DNA from: Prevotella sp.
Lineage (GTDB): Bacteria; Bacillota; Clostridia; Oscillospirales; Ruminococcaceae
DNA length: 27,424 bases
NCBI GenBank assembly: GCA_023663025.1
Contig: JAMPIC010000026.1
Location: 1 to 27,424, forward strand
Direction: 5' to 3'
The notes below the pieces were generated by a model. It ran no database searches, had not been told where the DNA came from, and was given only the letters and a program-made list of their open reading frames with translations. The stretch's first letter is position 1. Each line of letters begins with the position of its first letter. Position numbers and translations under genes: made by a program. Below are positions 8,701 to 16,934 of the stretch, one piece after another.

Positions 8701-8740
8701 AAAAGCCATATCAGGCGGCAATGCACCCGATATGGCTTTT
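8701..8740. terminator. bidirectional intrinsic terminator
   Basis: A perfect 12-bp inverted repeat, AAAAGCCATATC (8701-8712) and GATATGGCTTTT (8729-8740), encloses a 16-nt loop. T-runs on both strands suit termination of the purB/CYTH transcript (+) and of the tRNA (-). Confidence 0.88.
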
Positions 8741-8749
8741 CTGCAAAAT

Positions 8750-8824
8750 TGGCACCCCCAGCGAGAATCGAACTCACAACTAACCCTTAGGAGGGGTTTA
8801 TTATATCCATTTAACTATGGAGGC
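8750..8824 (-). tRNA. tRNA-Arg (anticodon CCU)
   Basis: The 75-nt minus-strand sequence folds as a full cloverleaf with encoded CCA. Acceptor GCCTCCA pairs with TGGGGGT (two G-U pairs, including G1-U72); D stem GTTA/TAAT; anticodon stem AACCC/GGGTT around loop CTCCTAA (anticodon CCT, 8791-8789); four-nt variable loop; T arm GTGAG-TTCGATT-CTCGC; discriminator G. It reads AGG codons. It stands alone between its own promoter and the terminator at 8701-8740. Confidence 0.97.
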
Positions 8825-8833
8825 GTACAATTA

Positions 8834-8862
8834 AGTATAGCATATTTATTCCGGAAATGCAA
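8834..8862 (-). promoter_or_regulatory. promoter of tRNA-Arg
   Basis: On the minus strand TTGCAT (8862-8857), 17 bp, TATACT (8839-8834) with extended TGC. The -10 lies about 10 bp before the mature tRNA 5' end. Confidence 0.8.
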
Positions 8863-8922
8863 GAGGTTTTTGAAATTTTCCGCGGAAAAGATTGCGGCAC
8901 CGCATCTTTTTTAAAAAAGGTA

Positions 8923-8951
8923 TTGACAAATCAAATGCGTCGGTGTATAAT
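8923..8951 (+). promoter_or_regulatory. consensus sigma-A promoter of the LRR/aro operon
   Basis: TTGACA (8923-8928), exactly 17 bp, TATAAT (8946-8951): a perfect match to consensus at both boxes. The leader to the ATG at 9098 is about 140 nt and holds two small hairpins: ATGCCG/CGGCGT near 8988-9004, and GCGTA/TACGC at 9062-9075. I see no T-box or known riboswitch in it. Confidence 0.88.
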
Positions 8952-9097
8952 TGATATGGATTTATTCTGTTGATTTGAAATATACGATGCCGTGGCTCGG
9001 CGTGAACAATAGTGTCTGAAACTGTCTGCGGCAAAATTGTCACAGATTTTTTTATTTTACGGCGTATTTTTACGCATATTGAAAGGATATGACTGTT

Positions 9098-10129
9098 ATG
9101 AGAGCTAAGCTGAAAACTGCTGTTCCGCTGATGTGCGCTGTGTGTTCCGCAGCGGTTATGCTGTCGTCGTGCAGCCTGTTCGGGGGGGACGCCTCCGATG
9201 AGACGGACGCCGGGCTTGACAAGGCGGGCTACGAATCCCGCATAAGCGAGCTTGAAGCGCAGGTGGAATCGCTGAGGGCGGAAACTATGCCCAATGTTCA
9301 GTTCAGGAACAAATCGGACTTCCTCCTGGGCAAGGACAACCCCGCCGTAAGCGAAGCCGCCGCCATTAAAGAGGAAATAATGGCTGACCTGCCCGAGACC
9401 ATTCTGATAAGGGATACCGAGTACAGCACCTCCCTTACGTCCCTTACGCTCAACAATATGGGACTTACCGACGAGGATATTGTTGAACTCAAGTACATGG
9501 TAAATCTTACCGAGCTTCATATCTACCAGAACGAGATAACCGACCTTACCCCGCTGAAAGGTCTTACGGGACTTAAAACCCTTTCGCTTTTCAAAAACAA
9601 CATAACCGACCTTTCTCCTATCGCGGGACTTGCTTCTCTGGAAGCTCTCTATCTTCGGGACAACAACATCTCCGACATTTCCGCGCTGGAAAATCTTACC
9701 GCACTGACTACCCTCGATCTGTCGGAAAACAATATATCCGATATCACGCCCATGACAAGCCTGCGCAACCTTACCCTGCTCAGACTGAACGACAACAGCG
9801 TCAGCGACATTGCCGCTCTCAGCGGTCTGAAAACCATCGAGAGACTGCACTTGCAGAACAACAGTATCACCGATATCACTCCGGTGATAAATATGGAGGA
9901 TCTGTCAGAGATATATCTGGAAAACAACAATGTGTCCGATATCTCGCCGCTCATGTCCCTGACGTCGCTGGGCTGGATAAAACTGGGGGGGAACCCAATA
10001 GCCAATATCACTCCCCTTGAAAATCTTGTAAACCTTAAAAAGCTTTACGTTGAAAACACCGATATTCCCGAGGAGGAATTACAGGCTTTCGCGGACAAGC
10101 TTCCCGACGTTACAGTCGTTACAAAATAA
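9098..10129 (+). CDS. internalin-like leucine-rich-repeat lipoprotein
   Basis: A 343-aa surface protein. The signal peptide ends in lipobox LSSC, with C25 as the lipidated residue. A short coiled stretch (SRISELEAQVESLRAET) follows, then nine to ten 22-residue leucine-rich repeats of the SDS22/internalin type with consensus LxxLxLxxNxIxDIxPLxxLxx, from about residue 112 to the C-terminus. Such repeats bind proteins or glycans; the ligand is unknown. ATG 9098 is preferred over ATG 9089 because the SD AAAGGA (9082-9087) is 10 nt before 9098 but only 1 nt before 9089. Only 28 nt separate it from aroF, with no terminator, so it appears to share the aro transcript. Confidence 0.92.
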   Translation: MRAKLKTAVPLMCAVCSAAVMLSSCSLFGGDASDETDAGLDKAGYESRISELEAQVESLRAETMPNVQFRNKSDFLLGKDNPAVSEAAAIKEEIMADLPETILIRDTEYSTSLTSLTLNNMGLTDEDIVELKYMVNLTELHIYQNEITDLTPLKGLTGLKTLSLFKNNITDLSPIAGLASLEALYLRDNNISDISALENLTALTTLDLSENNISDITPMTSLRNLTLLRLNDNSVSDIAALSGLKTIERLHLQNNSITDITPVINMEDLSEIYLENNNVSDISPLMSLTSLGWIKLGGNPIANITPLENLVNLKKLYVENTDIPEEELQAFADKLPDVTVVTK

Positions 10130-10157
10130 ACCAAATTGAAAATCGGAGGAAACCAAA

Positions 10158-11171
10158 ATGATCATCATTCTTAAAAAGGACGCACAGCCCGAATCCATAC
10201 GCAGATTGGAGGACGCTCTCAAAGCCAAGGGCATAAGCGCGAACCACATCGAGGGAGCGCACCAGAACATCATCGGTCTGGTGGGAGACACTTCCGTTAT
10301 CGACGTTGAAAACGTTATGGCACAGGACTGCGTGGAAAACGTGCGCAGAGTTCAGGAACCCTACAAAAAGGCGAACCGCAAGTTCCACCCGGACGACACC
10401 GTTATCAAGGTCGGGGACAGGATCATGGGCGACGGCTCTCTTCATGTCATCGCGGGTCCCTGCTCCGTTGAGAACGAGGAACAGATAATCACCACCGCCA
10501 TCGCCTGCAAGGAGGCGGGAGCGACCATGCTCCGCGGCGGCGCGTTCAAGCCGAGAACTTCTCCCTATTCTTTCCAGGGACTGGAGGGCGAGGGCATCAA
10601 GCTGCTCCTGAAAGCAAAGCAGGAGACAGGTCTGCCCATAGTTACAGAGATAATGAGCATCGCCGACCTCGACCTTTTCGCGGACGTTGACTTTATACAG
10701 GTGGGCGCGAGAAATATGCAGAACTTCAAGCTCCTTAAGGCTTTGGGAGAATGCGACAAGCCGGTGCTGCTCAAACGGGGTCTGGCAAACACTTTGGAGG
10801 AGCTTCTCATGTCTGCGGAGTACATTATGGCGGGCGGAAACATGAACGTCGCGCTCTGCGAGCGGGGTATCCGCACCTTTGAGACAATGACGAGAAATAC
10901 TCTCGATATATCCGCAGTTCCGCTTCTGAAGCAGAAATCCCATCTGCCCGTATGCGTAGACCCCTCTCACGCCACGGGAATAGTTTCCCTTATCGAGCCT
11001 ATGTCGCTGGCGGCTGTTGCGGCGGGCGCGGACGCGCTGGAGATAGAAGTCCACAACGACCCCAAGAGCGCGCTTTCCGACGGCGGTCAGCAGCTTACTC
11101 CCGCGAAATTCGCCGAGGTCATGAAAAAGGTAAAGAGCCTGGCGGAATATTTCGGCAGAACCGTGGGCTGA
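10158..11171 (+). CDS. aroF: 3-deoxy-7-phosphoheptulonate synthase (DAHP synthase, type I-beta with FL domain)
   Basis: This enzyme joins phosphoenolpyruvate and erythrose 4-phosphate, the entry step of the shikimate pathway. The 337-aa protein has an N-terminal ferredoxin-like regulatory domain (residues about 1-66, starting MIIILKKDA) fused to the TIM-barrel catalytic domain with AGPCSVEN, LRGGAFKPRTSPYSFQG, EIMS and CVDPSHATG. This layout is the one in which aromatic amino acids inhibit through the N-terminal domain. SD CGGAGG lies just before ATG 10158. It is followed 27 nt later by aroB. Confidence 0.96.
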   Translation: MIIILKKDAQPESIRRLEDALKAKGISANHIEGAHQNIIGLVGDTSVIDVENVMAQDCVENVRRVQEPYKKANRKFHPDDTVIKVGDRIMGDGSLHVIAGPCSVENEEQIITTAIACKEAGATMLRGGAFKPRTSPYSFQGLEGEGIKLLLKAKQETGLPIVTEIMSIADLDLFADVDFIQVGARNMQNFKLLKALGECDKPVLLKRGLANTLEELLMSAEYIMAGGNMNVALCERGIRTFETMTRNTLDISAVPLLKQKSHLPVCVDPSHATGIVSLIEPMSLAAVAAGADALEIEVHNDPKSALSDGGQQLTPAKFAEVMKKVKSLAEYFGRTVG

Positions 11172-11198
11172 TAAATATCAAGGATTGGAACTGATTTT

Positions 11199-12275
11199 AT
11201 GTCAATTGAAAAAATCACCGTCGCCGCTTCGGGAAAGTACGACGTGCTTATCGGCAGAGGACTTCTCGCCGAGTGCGGAAAATATATAAAGGACGTCTCA
11301 AAGGCGGCGAAAATCGCCGTCATAACCGACGACTGCGTAGACGGCTTTCACGGCGAAAAGGTAACGCAGAGTCTTTCCGAAAACGGCTTTGAGGTCTGCA
11401 AGTTTGTTTTTCCCCACGGGGAGCAGTCCAAAACTCCCGAAACGCTTTTCCGGATATGGAATTTTCTGTGTGAAAACAACATCACCCGCAGCGACTGTCT
11501 CGCCGCTTTGGGAGGCGGCGTGACGGGGGACATTACCGGCTTCGCGGCGGCGACGTATCTGCGGGGAATAGATTTCGTCCAGCTGCCGACTTCCCTCCTT
11601 GCTCAGGTGGATTCCTCCGTGGGAGGAAAGACCGCCGTGGATCTTCCGGGCGGGAAAAATCTGGCGGGAGCGTTCAAGCAGCCGGAGCTGGTGCTCTGCG
11701 ACGTTGACGCGCTCGACACTCTTCCCGACAAGTTCTTCACAGACGGCATGGGCGAGGTTGTGAAACACGGCATGATAAAGTCCGAAAGGCTTTTTGAACA
11801 GCTTGAAAAATACGATTTGAAATCTCTGCGCGAGGACAAAGACATGCTGGCGGAGGTTATCGCCCAAAACATCACAATAAAGCGGGACGTGGTTCAGGCA
11901 GACGAGTTCGACCGGGGCGAGCGCATGAAGCTGAATTTCGGGCACACACTGGGACACGCCATAGAACAATACTATAACTACACGGGGATAACCCACGGTC
12001 AGGCGGTGGCGGCGGGAATGAAAATGATAACCCGGGTCGCCGAGAGACACGGAATCGCCGAGGCGGGAATTCTCGAAAGACTTACGAAATGCCTTGACCG
12101 TTACGGTCTGAATATTGAGATAGAGCCGACTATGGAACAGCTGGGAGCGGCTTGTCTCAACGACAAAAAGCGTTTCGGGGACAGCATCGGCATTGTGGTA
12201 TGCTGCGACGTGGGAGCGTCCATGATAAAGAAAATGCCCGTGGAGGCGTTTTTGGCAATGCTTTCCGAGGCTTAG
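11199..12275 (+). CDS. aroB: 3-dehydroquinate synthase
   Basis: AroB converts DAHP to 3-dehydroquinate using NAD and a divalent metal. The 358-aa sequence is full length, with the NAD-binding GGGVTGD near residue 105, LPTSLLAQVDSSVGGKTAV, and the metal ligands E186 (GMGEVVKHG), H249 (NFGHTLGHAIE) and H266 (THGQAV). It sits between aroF and aroA in the same operon. The SD is weak: AAGGA about 14 nt before the ATG. Confidence 0.97.
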   Translation: MSIEKITVAASGKYDVLIGRGLLAECGKYIKDVSKAAKIAVITDDCVDGFHGEKVTQSLSENGFEVCKFVFPHGEQSKTPETLFRIWNFLCENNITRSDCLAALGGGVTGDITGFAAATYLRGIDFVQLPTSLLAQVDSSVGGKTAVDLPGGKNLAGAFKQPELVLCDVDALDTLPDKFFTDGMGEVVKHGMIKSERLFEQLEKYDLKSLREDKDMLAEVIAQNITIKRDVVQADEFDRGERMKLNFGHTLGHAIEQYYNYTGITHGQAVAAGMKMITRVAERHGIAEAGILERLTKCLDRYGLNIEIEPTMEQLGAACLNDKKRFGDSIGIVVCCDVGASMIKKMPVEAFLAMLSEA

Positions 12276-12294
12276 GAACAGTTCCCGCGAACAC

Positions 12295-12338
12295 AGAAAG
12301 GAGGAGGCGTTTTCCGCTTTGGAAAACAGTTTGTCATG
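12295..12338 (+). promoter_or_regulatory. aroA ribosome-binding site with hairpin between SD and start
   Basis: AGAAAGGAGG (12295-12304), extended by AGG to 12307, is a full complement of the 16S rRNA tail but ends 28 nt before the only in-frame ATG (12336). Between them is a 7-bp hairpin, GTTTTCC (12309-12315), loop GCTTT, GGAAAAC (12321-12327). Folding it out leaves 9 nt, a normal spacing. No alternative start codon lies in frame between the SD and 12336. Confidence 0.75.
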
Positions 12339-13601
12339 AATGTTACGATAAAACCGTCAAAGCTTATAGGCAGGGTGTGTGCGCCCTCCTCTAAAAGCTT
12401 TTCGCACCGTATGCTTATAGCCGCCGCTCTCGCGGGGGGAGTTTCCACGGTGTCGAATATAAGTCCCTCCGAGGACATAGACGCTACCGTCGGTGCGCTT
12501 AACGCTTTGGGAGCGAAAATATTCCGCGAAGGCAGGGATTATACCGTCATCGGGATAAAGACCCCCGCCGCTTCGGCTGTGATAGACTGCCGTGAAAGCG
12601 GTTCGACGCTGAGGTTCATTATCCCCATAGCTGCGGCTCTGGGCTGCGCCTGCGAATTCCGCGGCAGGGGCAAGCTCCCCGAAAGACCGATAACTCCCTA
12701 CATAAGGGAACTGGGAAAAAACGGCGCGGTCATCAACAAGACCGAGGGGGTCATGCCCTTTACAATGAACGGCAAGCTCAAGGGCGGCGAATATCTTTTA
12801 GAGGGGGACATTTCCTCCCAGTTCGTTACGGGACTGCTTTTCGCCCTGCCGCTGTGCGGTGAAAGCTCCGTGATAAGACTTGCTTCAAGGCTGGAATCCA
12901 AGCCCTATGCCGATATGACGCTGGAAGCGCTGTCGCGCTTCGGGATAAACACAGATGAAAGCGAGGACGGCGACGGGTTTCCCGTTTACCGCATAAGAGG
13001 CGGTCAGAAATACCGCAGCGCAGACGTTTCCGTGGAGGGAGACTACTCTCAGGCGGCGTTCTATTTCGCGGCGAACGCTCTCGGCTCGGAGATAGAGGTT
13101 GACAATCTTAACGAAAGCTCTGTGCAGGGAGATAAAAAAATCCTTGAAATTATCCGAAATATGAGTTATAATAAGATAAACGGTTCGGATACGGTAAAGC
13201 CGCCCGCGTTTTCGGCGGACGTTTCCGATACTCCCGACCTTGTTCCCATACTGGCTGTGCTGGGCTGCTTTACCGACGGCGTTAGCCGTATAACGGGAGC
13301 GAAACGTCTCAGAATAAAGGAAAGCGACCGCCTTGAAGCCATCGCCGCCGCTTTGGGAAATATCGGCGGAAAAGTCACCGTCCGCGAGGATTCCCTGGAG
13401 ATCGAGCCGATAGAACGTTTTCACGGGGGAACGGTAAACGGCTGCAACGACCACAGGATAGTTATGGCGTCCGCAGTCGCTTCGACTATGGCGGACGGCG
13501 AGATAACCGTTACAGACGCCGAAGCCGTGACAAAAAGCTACCCCGATTTTTGGACGGATTTCTCCGCTCTGGGAGGAAATATCAGATTTGAACGGGACTG
13601 A
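12336..13601 (+). CDS. aroA: 3-phosphoshikimate 1-carboxyvinyltransferase (EPSP synthase)
   Basis: AroA transfers enolpyruvate from PEP to shikimate 3-phosphate. The 421-aa protein carries the substrate-binding K20, S21 and R25 in APSSKSFSHRM, the PEP-site segment ESGSTLRF, GDISSQFVTGLLFALPL, the D-containing DTPDLVPILAVLG, RIKESDRLEAIA and GCNDHRIVMA. The start matches the normal beginning of the family, so no upstream piece is missing, and it uses the hairpin-bridged SD described separately. It lies 60 nt after aroB and 117 nt before aroC. Confidence 0.97.
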   Translation: MNVTIKPSKLIGRVCAPSSKSFSHRMLIAAALAGGVSTVSNISPSEDIDATVGALNALGAKIFREGRDYTVIGIKTPAASAVIDCRESGSTLRFIIPIAAALGCACEFRGRGKLPERPITPYIRELGKNGAVINKTEGVMPFTMNGKLKGGEYLLEGDISSQFVTGLLFALPLCGESSVIRLASRLESKPYADMTLEALSRFGINTDESEDGDGFPVYRIRGGQKYRSADVSVEGDYSQAAFYFAANALGSEIEVDNLNESSVQGDKKILEIIRNMSYNKINGSDTVKPPAFSADVSDTPDLVPILAVLGCFTDGVSRITGAKRLRIKESDRLEAIAAALGNIGGKVTVREDSLEIEPIERFHGGTVNGCNDHRIVMASAVASTMADGEITVTDAEAVTKSYPDFWTDFSALGGNIRFERD

Positions 13602-13651
13602 CAACTGCCGTAAATACTCTCCCCTTGAGGGATTTGATAAAGTCGCTGTCC

Positions 13652-13697
13652 GTCATATATGACCGCTGCGGGCGGCTTCCGCTGCGGGGCGTTCCCC
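13652..13697. repeat. short palindrome and direct repeat between aroA and aroC
   Basis: The 117-nt gap holds the 12-bp palindrome GTCATATATGAC (13652-13663), two copies of CCGCTGCGGG (13663-13672 and 13679-13688) and GGGG-cgtt-CCCC (13686-13697). None has a T-run, so it is not a normal terminator. I see no convincing promoter. Confidence 0.5.
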
Positions 13698-13718
13698 GAC
13701 TGAAAGGACTGATAAAAA

Positions 13719-14810
13719 ATGTCATCATTCTGGAATCACAATCTTACAATATCCATCTTCGGAGAATCCCACGGTCCCGCTATCGGCGTAGTGCTTGACA
13801 AGCTTCCTTCCGGGGAGCATATCGATCCCGAGGAGCTGCGGTGCTTTATGAACAGGCGCGCCCCCAAAAAGGACGCCACGTCCACCCAAAGGCGGGAAGC
13901 GGATATGCCCAATATCCTTTCGGGCATCTGCAACGGATATACCACGGGTACTCCCCTCGCCGCCTTTATAAACAACAGCGATACCCATTCTCAGGACTAC
14001 GGAAACATCTCCAAGCTTGCCCGCCCCGGTCATGCGGACTATACGGGCGCACTGCGCTACAAGGGGTTTAACGACGTACGCGGCGGAGGACATTTTTCCG
14101 GACGTCTTACCGCCCCCCTTTGCTTCGCGGGAGCGGTCTGCGGTCAGATACTGGAGCGCAGGGGTATCTATACGGGCGCGCATATTTTGCAGATACACAA
14201 TATCAAGGATAAAAAATTCGACCCCTGCAATGTTTCACGGGAGGAGATAGTCACTCTCAGGCACAAGAAATTTCCCGTACTAAACGATAAAAAGGGCGAA
14301 GCCATGATCGAGGACGTCACCCGCGCCCGCGAAAGTCTCGACAGTCTGGGCGGCATTGTGGAATGCGTTGTGACAAACGTTCCCGCGGGAATAGGTTCTC
14401 CCATTTTCGAGGGATTGGAAAACAGCATAGCGCAGCTCGTTTTCGGAATTCCCGCAGTCAAGGGAATAGAATTCGGCGCGGGCTTCAAGGCGGCGGAAAT
14501 GCTGGGAAGCCAGAACAACGACGAGTTCTATGTGGACGAACACGGTCACGTGCTTACAAGGACGAACAATCACGGCGGCATTTTGGGCGGGATATCCTCG
14601 GGTATGCCCATAGTGTTCAGAGTTGCTTTCAAGCCCACGCCGTCCATCGCAAGACCGCAGGAGACCGTCAACATCAGCTCTCTTACCAATGAAACGCTGG
14701 AAATAAAAGGCAGACACGATCCATGCGTCGTCCCCAGAGCCGTCCCCTGTGTGGAGGCGGCGGCAAATATTGCCGTTCTCTCGCATATGCTTGATTATCC
14801 GAACTTCTGA
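13719..14810 (+). CDS. aroC: chorismate synthase
   Basis: AroC makes chorismate from EPSP with reduced FMN, the last common step to aromatic amino acids. The 363-aa protein has the family signatures FGESHGPAIGVVLDKLPSG at the N-terminus, RPGHADYTGALRYKG plus DVRGGGHFSGR, and RHDPCVVPRAVPCVEA near the C-terminus. It closes the aroF-aroB-aroA-aroC run. Its SD is GAAAGGACTGA (13702-13712), a sequence also used before bioY and blaI here. Confidence 0.97.
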   Translation: MSSFWNHNLTISIFGESHGPAIGVVLDKLPSGEHIDPEELRCFMNRRAPKKDATSTQRREADMPNILSGICNGYTTGTPLAAFINNSDTHSQDYGNISKLARPGHADYTGALRYKGFNDVRGGGHFSGRLTAPLCFAGAVCGQILERRGIYTGAHILQIHNIKDKKFDPCNVSREEIVTLRHKKFPVLNDKKGEAMIEDVTRARESLDSLGGIVECVVTNVPAGIGSPIFEGLENSIAQLVFGIPAVKGIEFGAGFKAAEMLGSQNNDEFYVDEHGHVLTRTNNHGGILGGISSGMPIVFRVAFKPTPSIARPQETVNISSLTNETLEIKGRHDPCVVPRAVPCVEAAANIAVLSHMLDYPNF

Positions 14811-14843
14811 TATGCGGCGCGATACGTCCAGGGAGGAGATACT

Positions 14844-15614
14844 ATGGCGTCTAAACGCGAAGAGCTTTTCAAAATCAATCATTACCGCTATAAAAAGCTT
14901 CAGCGGCATTTTAAAATTTCTTTCTGGGCGGGACTTATCCCCTCGGCAGGCGTGTTCGCCGTGATCGCGGTGATAAATTTTATACGCACTCTCGCCATGC
15001 TGGCGGGAGCGGGAGCTATTGTCGCGCAAATAATACTCAACGCGGCTTTCGACACGAACGATACGTCGGGATTGGTGTTTAAAGTCCCTTATGCCTATAT
15101 GACATATCTTTTCCTCATTGCCGCGATCACGGCGGCTGCGTTCGTTTTCAAGGCGCGTAAGCCTCATACGGTTCTTTTTGTGATATATGCCGCAGGGGCT
15201 TTGTTCGGTCTTATAGGAATGTTCACGGGTGCGGTGGGAACGCTGTTCGGTATGTACCTGCTTGTTTACGGCTGCTACGGAATGTGGCTGGAGGACTTTA
15301 CCCGCAGGCTCTACAAGGAGCTTGACTACCTGTCTCTTCAGGACGGGTATCCGGATTTTATCGAGGCTATAAACGAACCTAAGGCTATGGCAAATTCCCT
15401 CGGACTGCGTTATCACCAGAGCGAGTACCAAAAGCGTATCAGGAAAGAAGCCAAAGCGCTTAAAGAGGCTAAGTCAGCCGAAGCGGCGAAAAACGGCGGG
15501 GATACGGAAAATCTTCTCTCGCCTGCGGAGACGTCTCCGCCCGCTGAAATGGAGGAGCTTTCGCTTGACGCTCCCCCGCCCAAAAGCTCGCGGAAGATCG
15601 ACAGTATGCTTTAA
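14844..15614 (+). CDS. membrane protein of unknown function
   Basis: A 256-aa protein I do not recognise. It has a basic cytoplasmic-type N-terminus (about 30 residues), three or four membrane segments (about 32-65, 83-105, 110-150), then a charged C-terminal tail (about 155-256) with a Lys/Ala/Glu-rich helix (YQKRIRKEAKALKEAK) and an acidic Pro/Ser end. GGGAGGAG precedes ATG 14844. It follows aroC by 33 nt and precedes the DUF4364 gene by 23 nt, so it is probably in the same transcript; nothing ties it to the shikimate pathway. Confidence 0.8.
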   Translation: MASKREELFKINHYRYKKLQRHFKISFWAGLIPSAGVFAVIAVINFIRTLAMLAGAGAIVAQIILNAAFDTNDTSGLVFKVPYAYMTYLFLIAAITAAAFVFKARKPHTVLFVIYAAGALFGLIGMFTGAVGTLFGMYLLVYGCYGMWLEDFTRRLYKELDYLSLQDGYPDFIEAINEPKAMANSLGLRYHQSEYQKRIRKEAKALKEAKSAEAAKNGGDTENLLSPAETSPPAEMEELSLDAPPPKSSRKIDSML

Positions 15615-15637
15615 TTTTTAAAAATACGGAGCTGTTT

Positions 15638-16204
15638 ATGAACGACTATACACCTGCGGAGCTGAACTCCGCGCACCGCGTCAGGGTGCTGATATGCTAT
15701 CTGCTGGATCGTCTGAAGCAGCCGGTCGCCGAGGAGCAGCTCCGCGAGATAGCGGCGGAAAGCGGCGTGGTGAACTATTTTTACTACTCCGAGGCGCTGG
15801 AGGGACTGCTGAAAAACGGTTCTCTCGCACGCGTCGAACGTGACGGCGTTGCCTATATAGAACCTACCGAAAAGGGGCGCTTCGGCGCGGACTATTTCAA
15901 CGACACCGTACCGCTGTACTTCCGCAGGGAGATACTGAAAGCGGCTATGTACTATTTTGCGCGGCTCGAGCGGGAAAACTCCGCGGCGATCGACGTCACG
16001 GAAACGGACAACGGCTGCGAGGTGAACTGCCGTATCGGCGACGCGGACTACGACCTTATGCGGATAAGTCTGTACGCTCCCGACGGCGAGCAGGCGGAGC
16101 TGATCAAAGAAAAGATAATGCTCGACCCTGCGGAATTTTACCGCCGCGTGCTGGGTTATGCTCTCGAAAACAAAGAGGAGCGCATTGAAGTTGATACGGA
16201 TTGA
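15638..16204 (+). CDS. DUF4364 family protein (winged-helix-like)
   Basis: A 188-aa protein whose N-terminal 80 residues look like a winged helix: VRVLICYLLDRLKQPVAEEQLREIA, then NYFYYSEALEGLLKNGSL, then a beta-wing with PTEKGR. This, the length, and the C-terminal part with LYAPDGEQAELIKEKI match DUF4364 of Clostridia, a family of likely transcription regulators without assigned targets. It follows the unknown membrane protein by 23 nt. Its stop codon overlaps a terminator stem, so it is the last gene of that transcript. Confidence 0.8.
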   Translation: MNDYTPAELNSAHRVRVLICYLLDRLKQPVAEEQLREIAAESGVVNYFYYSEALEGLLKNGSLARVERDGVAYIEPTEKGRFGADYFNDTVPLYFRREILKAAMYYFARLERENSAAIDVTETDNGCEVNCRIGDADYDLMRISLYAPDGEQAELIKEKIMLDPAEFYRRVLGYALENKEERIEVDTD

Positions 16205-16235
16205 TGGGGTATTGCGGCTGCTTTACCCCATTTTT
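16204..16235 (+). terminator. intrinsic terminator after DUF4364 gene
   Basis: ATGGGGTA (16204-16211), a 12-nt loop, TACCCCAT (16224-16231) and a T-run to 16235. The stem begins in the stop codon of the preceding gene. Confidence 0.85.
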
Positions 16236-16289
16236 CGGAATAAAACGGCTTGTATTGTTTCTATAAGATTATACGGAAAGGAATACCGA

Positions 16290-16934
16290 ATGAGCTACAT
16301 ACAATTCAGAGACGTGAGCAAAAGCTTCGGCGGGAACACTGTCCTCAAAGCCGTAAACTTCGGCGTAGAAAAGGGCGAGGTCTGCGGCTTTATCGGCAGG
16401 AACGGCAGTGGCAAGACGGTGGTCTTTAAGCTGATGACGGGTCTGCTCCTGCCCGATTCGGGTCAGATAACCATTGACGGAAAAAACTTCGGCGCAAAGG
16501 GAAGCTTTTACGATTCCATGGGCGTGATGATCGAGACCCCCGGCTTTATCCCTCACTACAGCGGAATGAAAAATCTGAAAATTCTCAACGCCATGAGCGC
16601 GAACCCCGTCCCGGCGGCGGAGATAGCTGCGCTGATGTCCCGCCTCGAACTTGACCCGAAGAACCGCCGTCCCGTAAGGACGTACTCGCTGGGTATGCGC
16701 CAAAAGCTGGGCATCGTTCAGGCGGTGATGAACAAACCCGAGCTTCTCGTTCTGGACGAACCCATGAACAGTCTGGACGACCGCTCCGTGGGTTTGGTGC
16801 GGGAGCTGTTCGCCGAACTGAACGGCGGAGGAACTACTGTCGTTCTGGCAAGCCATATCGCGGAGGACATACAGTCCCTCTGCACAAGAAAATTCCGCAT
16901 AAGCGGCGCTTCGGTATCAGAGGTGACTGAATGA
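16290..16934 (+). CDS. ABC transporter ATP-binding protein
   Basis: A compact 214-aa ATPase with Walker A GRNGSGKT, Q-loop region, signature motif YSLGMRQKLG, Walker B LLVLDEP and the switch histidine in ASH. It belongs with ABC-2 type exporters of the bacteriocin-immunity, antibiotic or lipid kind. A longer in-frame reading starting at 16158 would overlap the terminator and DUF4364; ATG 16290 has GAAAGGA in front and matches the normal start MSYIQFRDVSKSFGG. The next gene overlaps its stop, so ATPase and membrane subunit are coupled. No substrate can be named. Confidence 0.94.
   Translation: MSYIQFRDVSKSFGGNTVLKAVNFGVEKGEVCGFIGRNGSGKTVVFKLMTGLLLPDSGQITIDGKNFGAKGSFYDSMGVMIETPGFIPHYSGMKNLKILNAMSANPVPAAEIAALMSRLELDPKNRRPVRTYSLGMRQKLGIVQAVMNKPELLVLDEPMNSLDDRSVGLVRELFAELNGGGTTVVLASHIAEDIQSLCTRKFRISGASVSEVTE

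Noticed and set aside
8952..9097. T-box or riboswitch controlling the aro genes
   Set aside because: No T-box core sequence, specifier loop or known aptamer pattern can be seen, only two small hairpins.
10119..11054. Long antisense reading frame (311 codons) opposite aroF
   Set aside because: It mirrors a well-conserved gene, has no SD and no recognisable domains; GC-biased codon use produces such shadows.
12309..12327. Terminator between aroB and aroA
   Set aside because: The stem is only 7 bp, AT-rich on one side, and has no T-run after it; it lies between SD and start.
16250..16275. Promoter of the ABC exporter operon
   Set aside because: TTGTAT and TATACG are only 14 bp apart, and no better pair is visible, so I do not list it.
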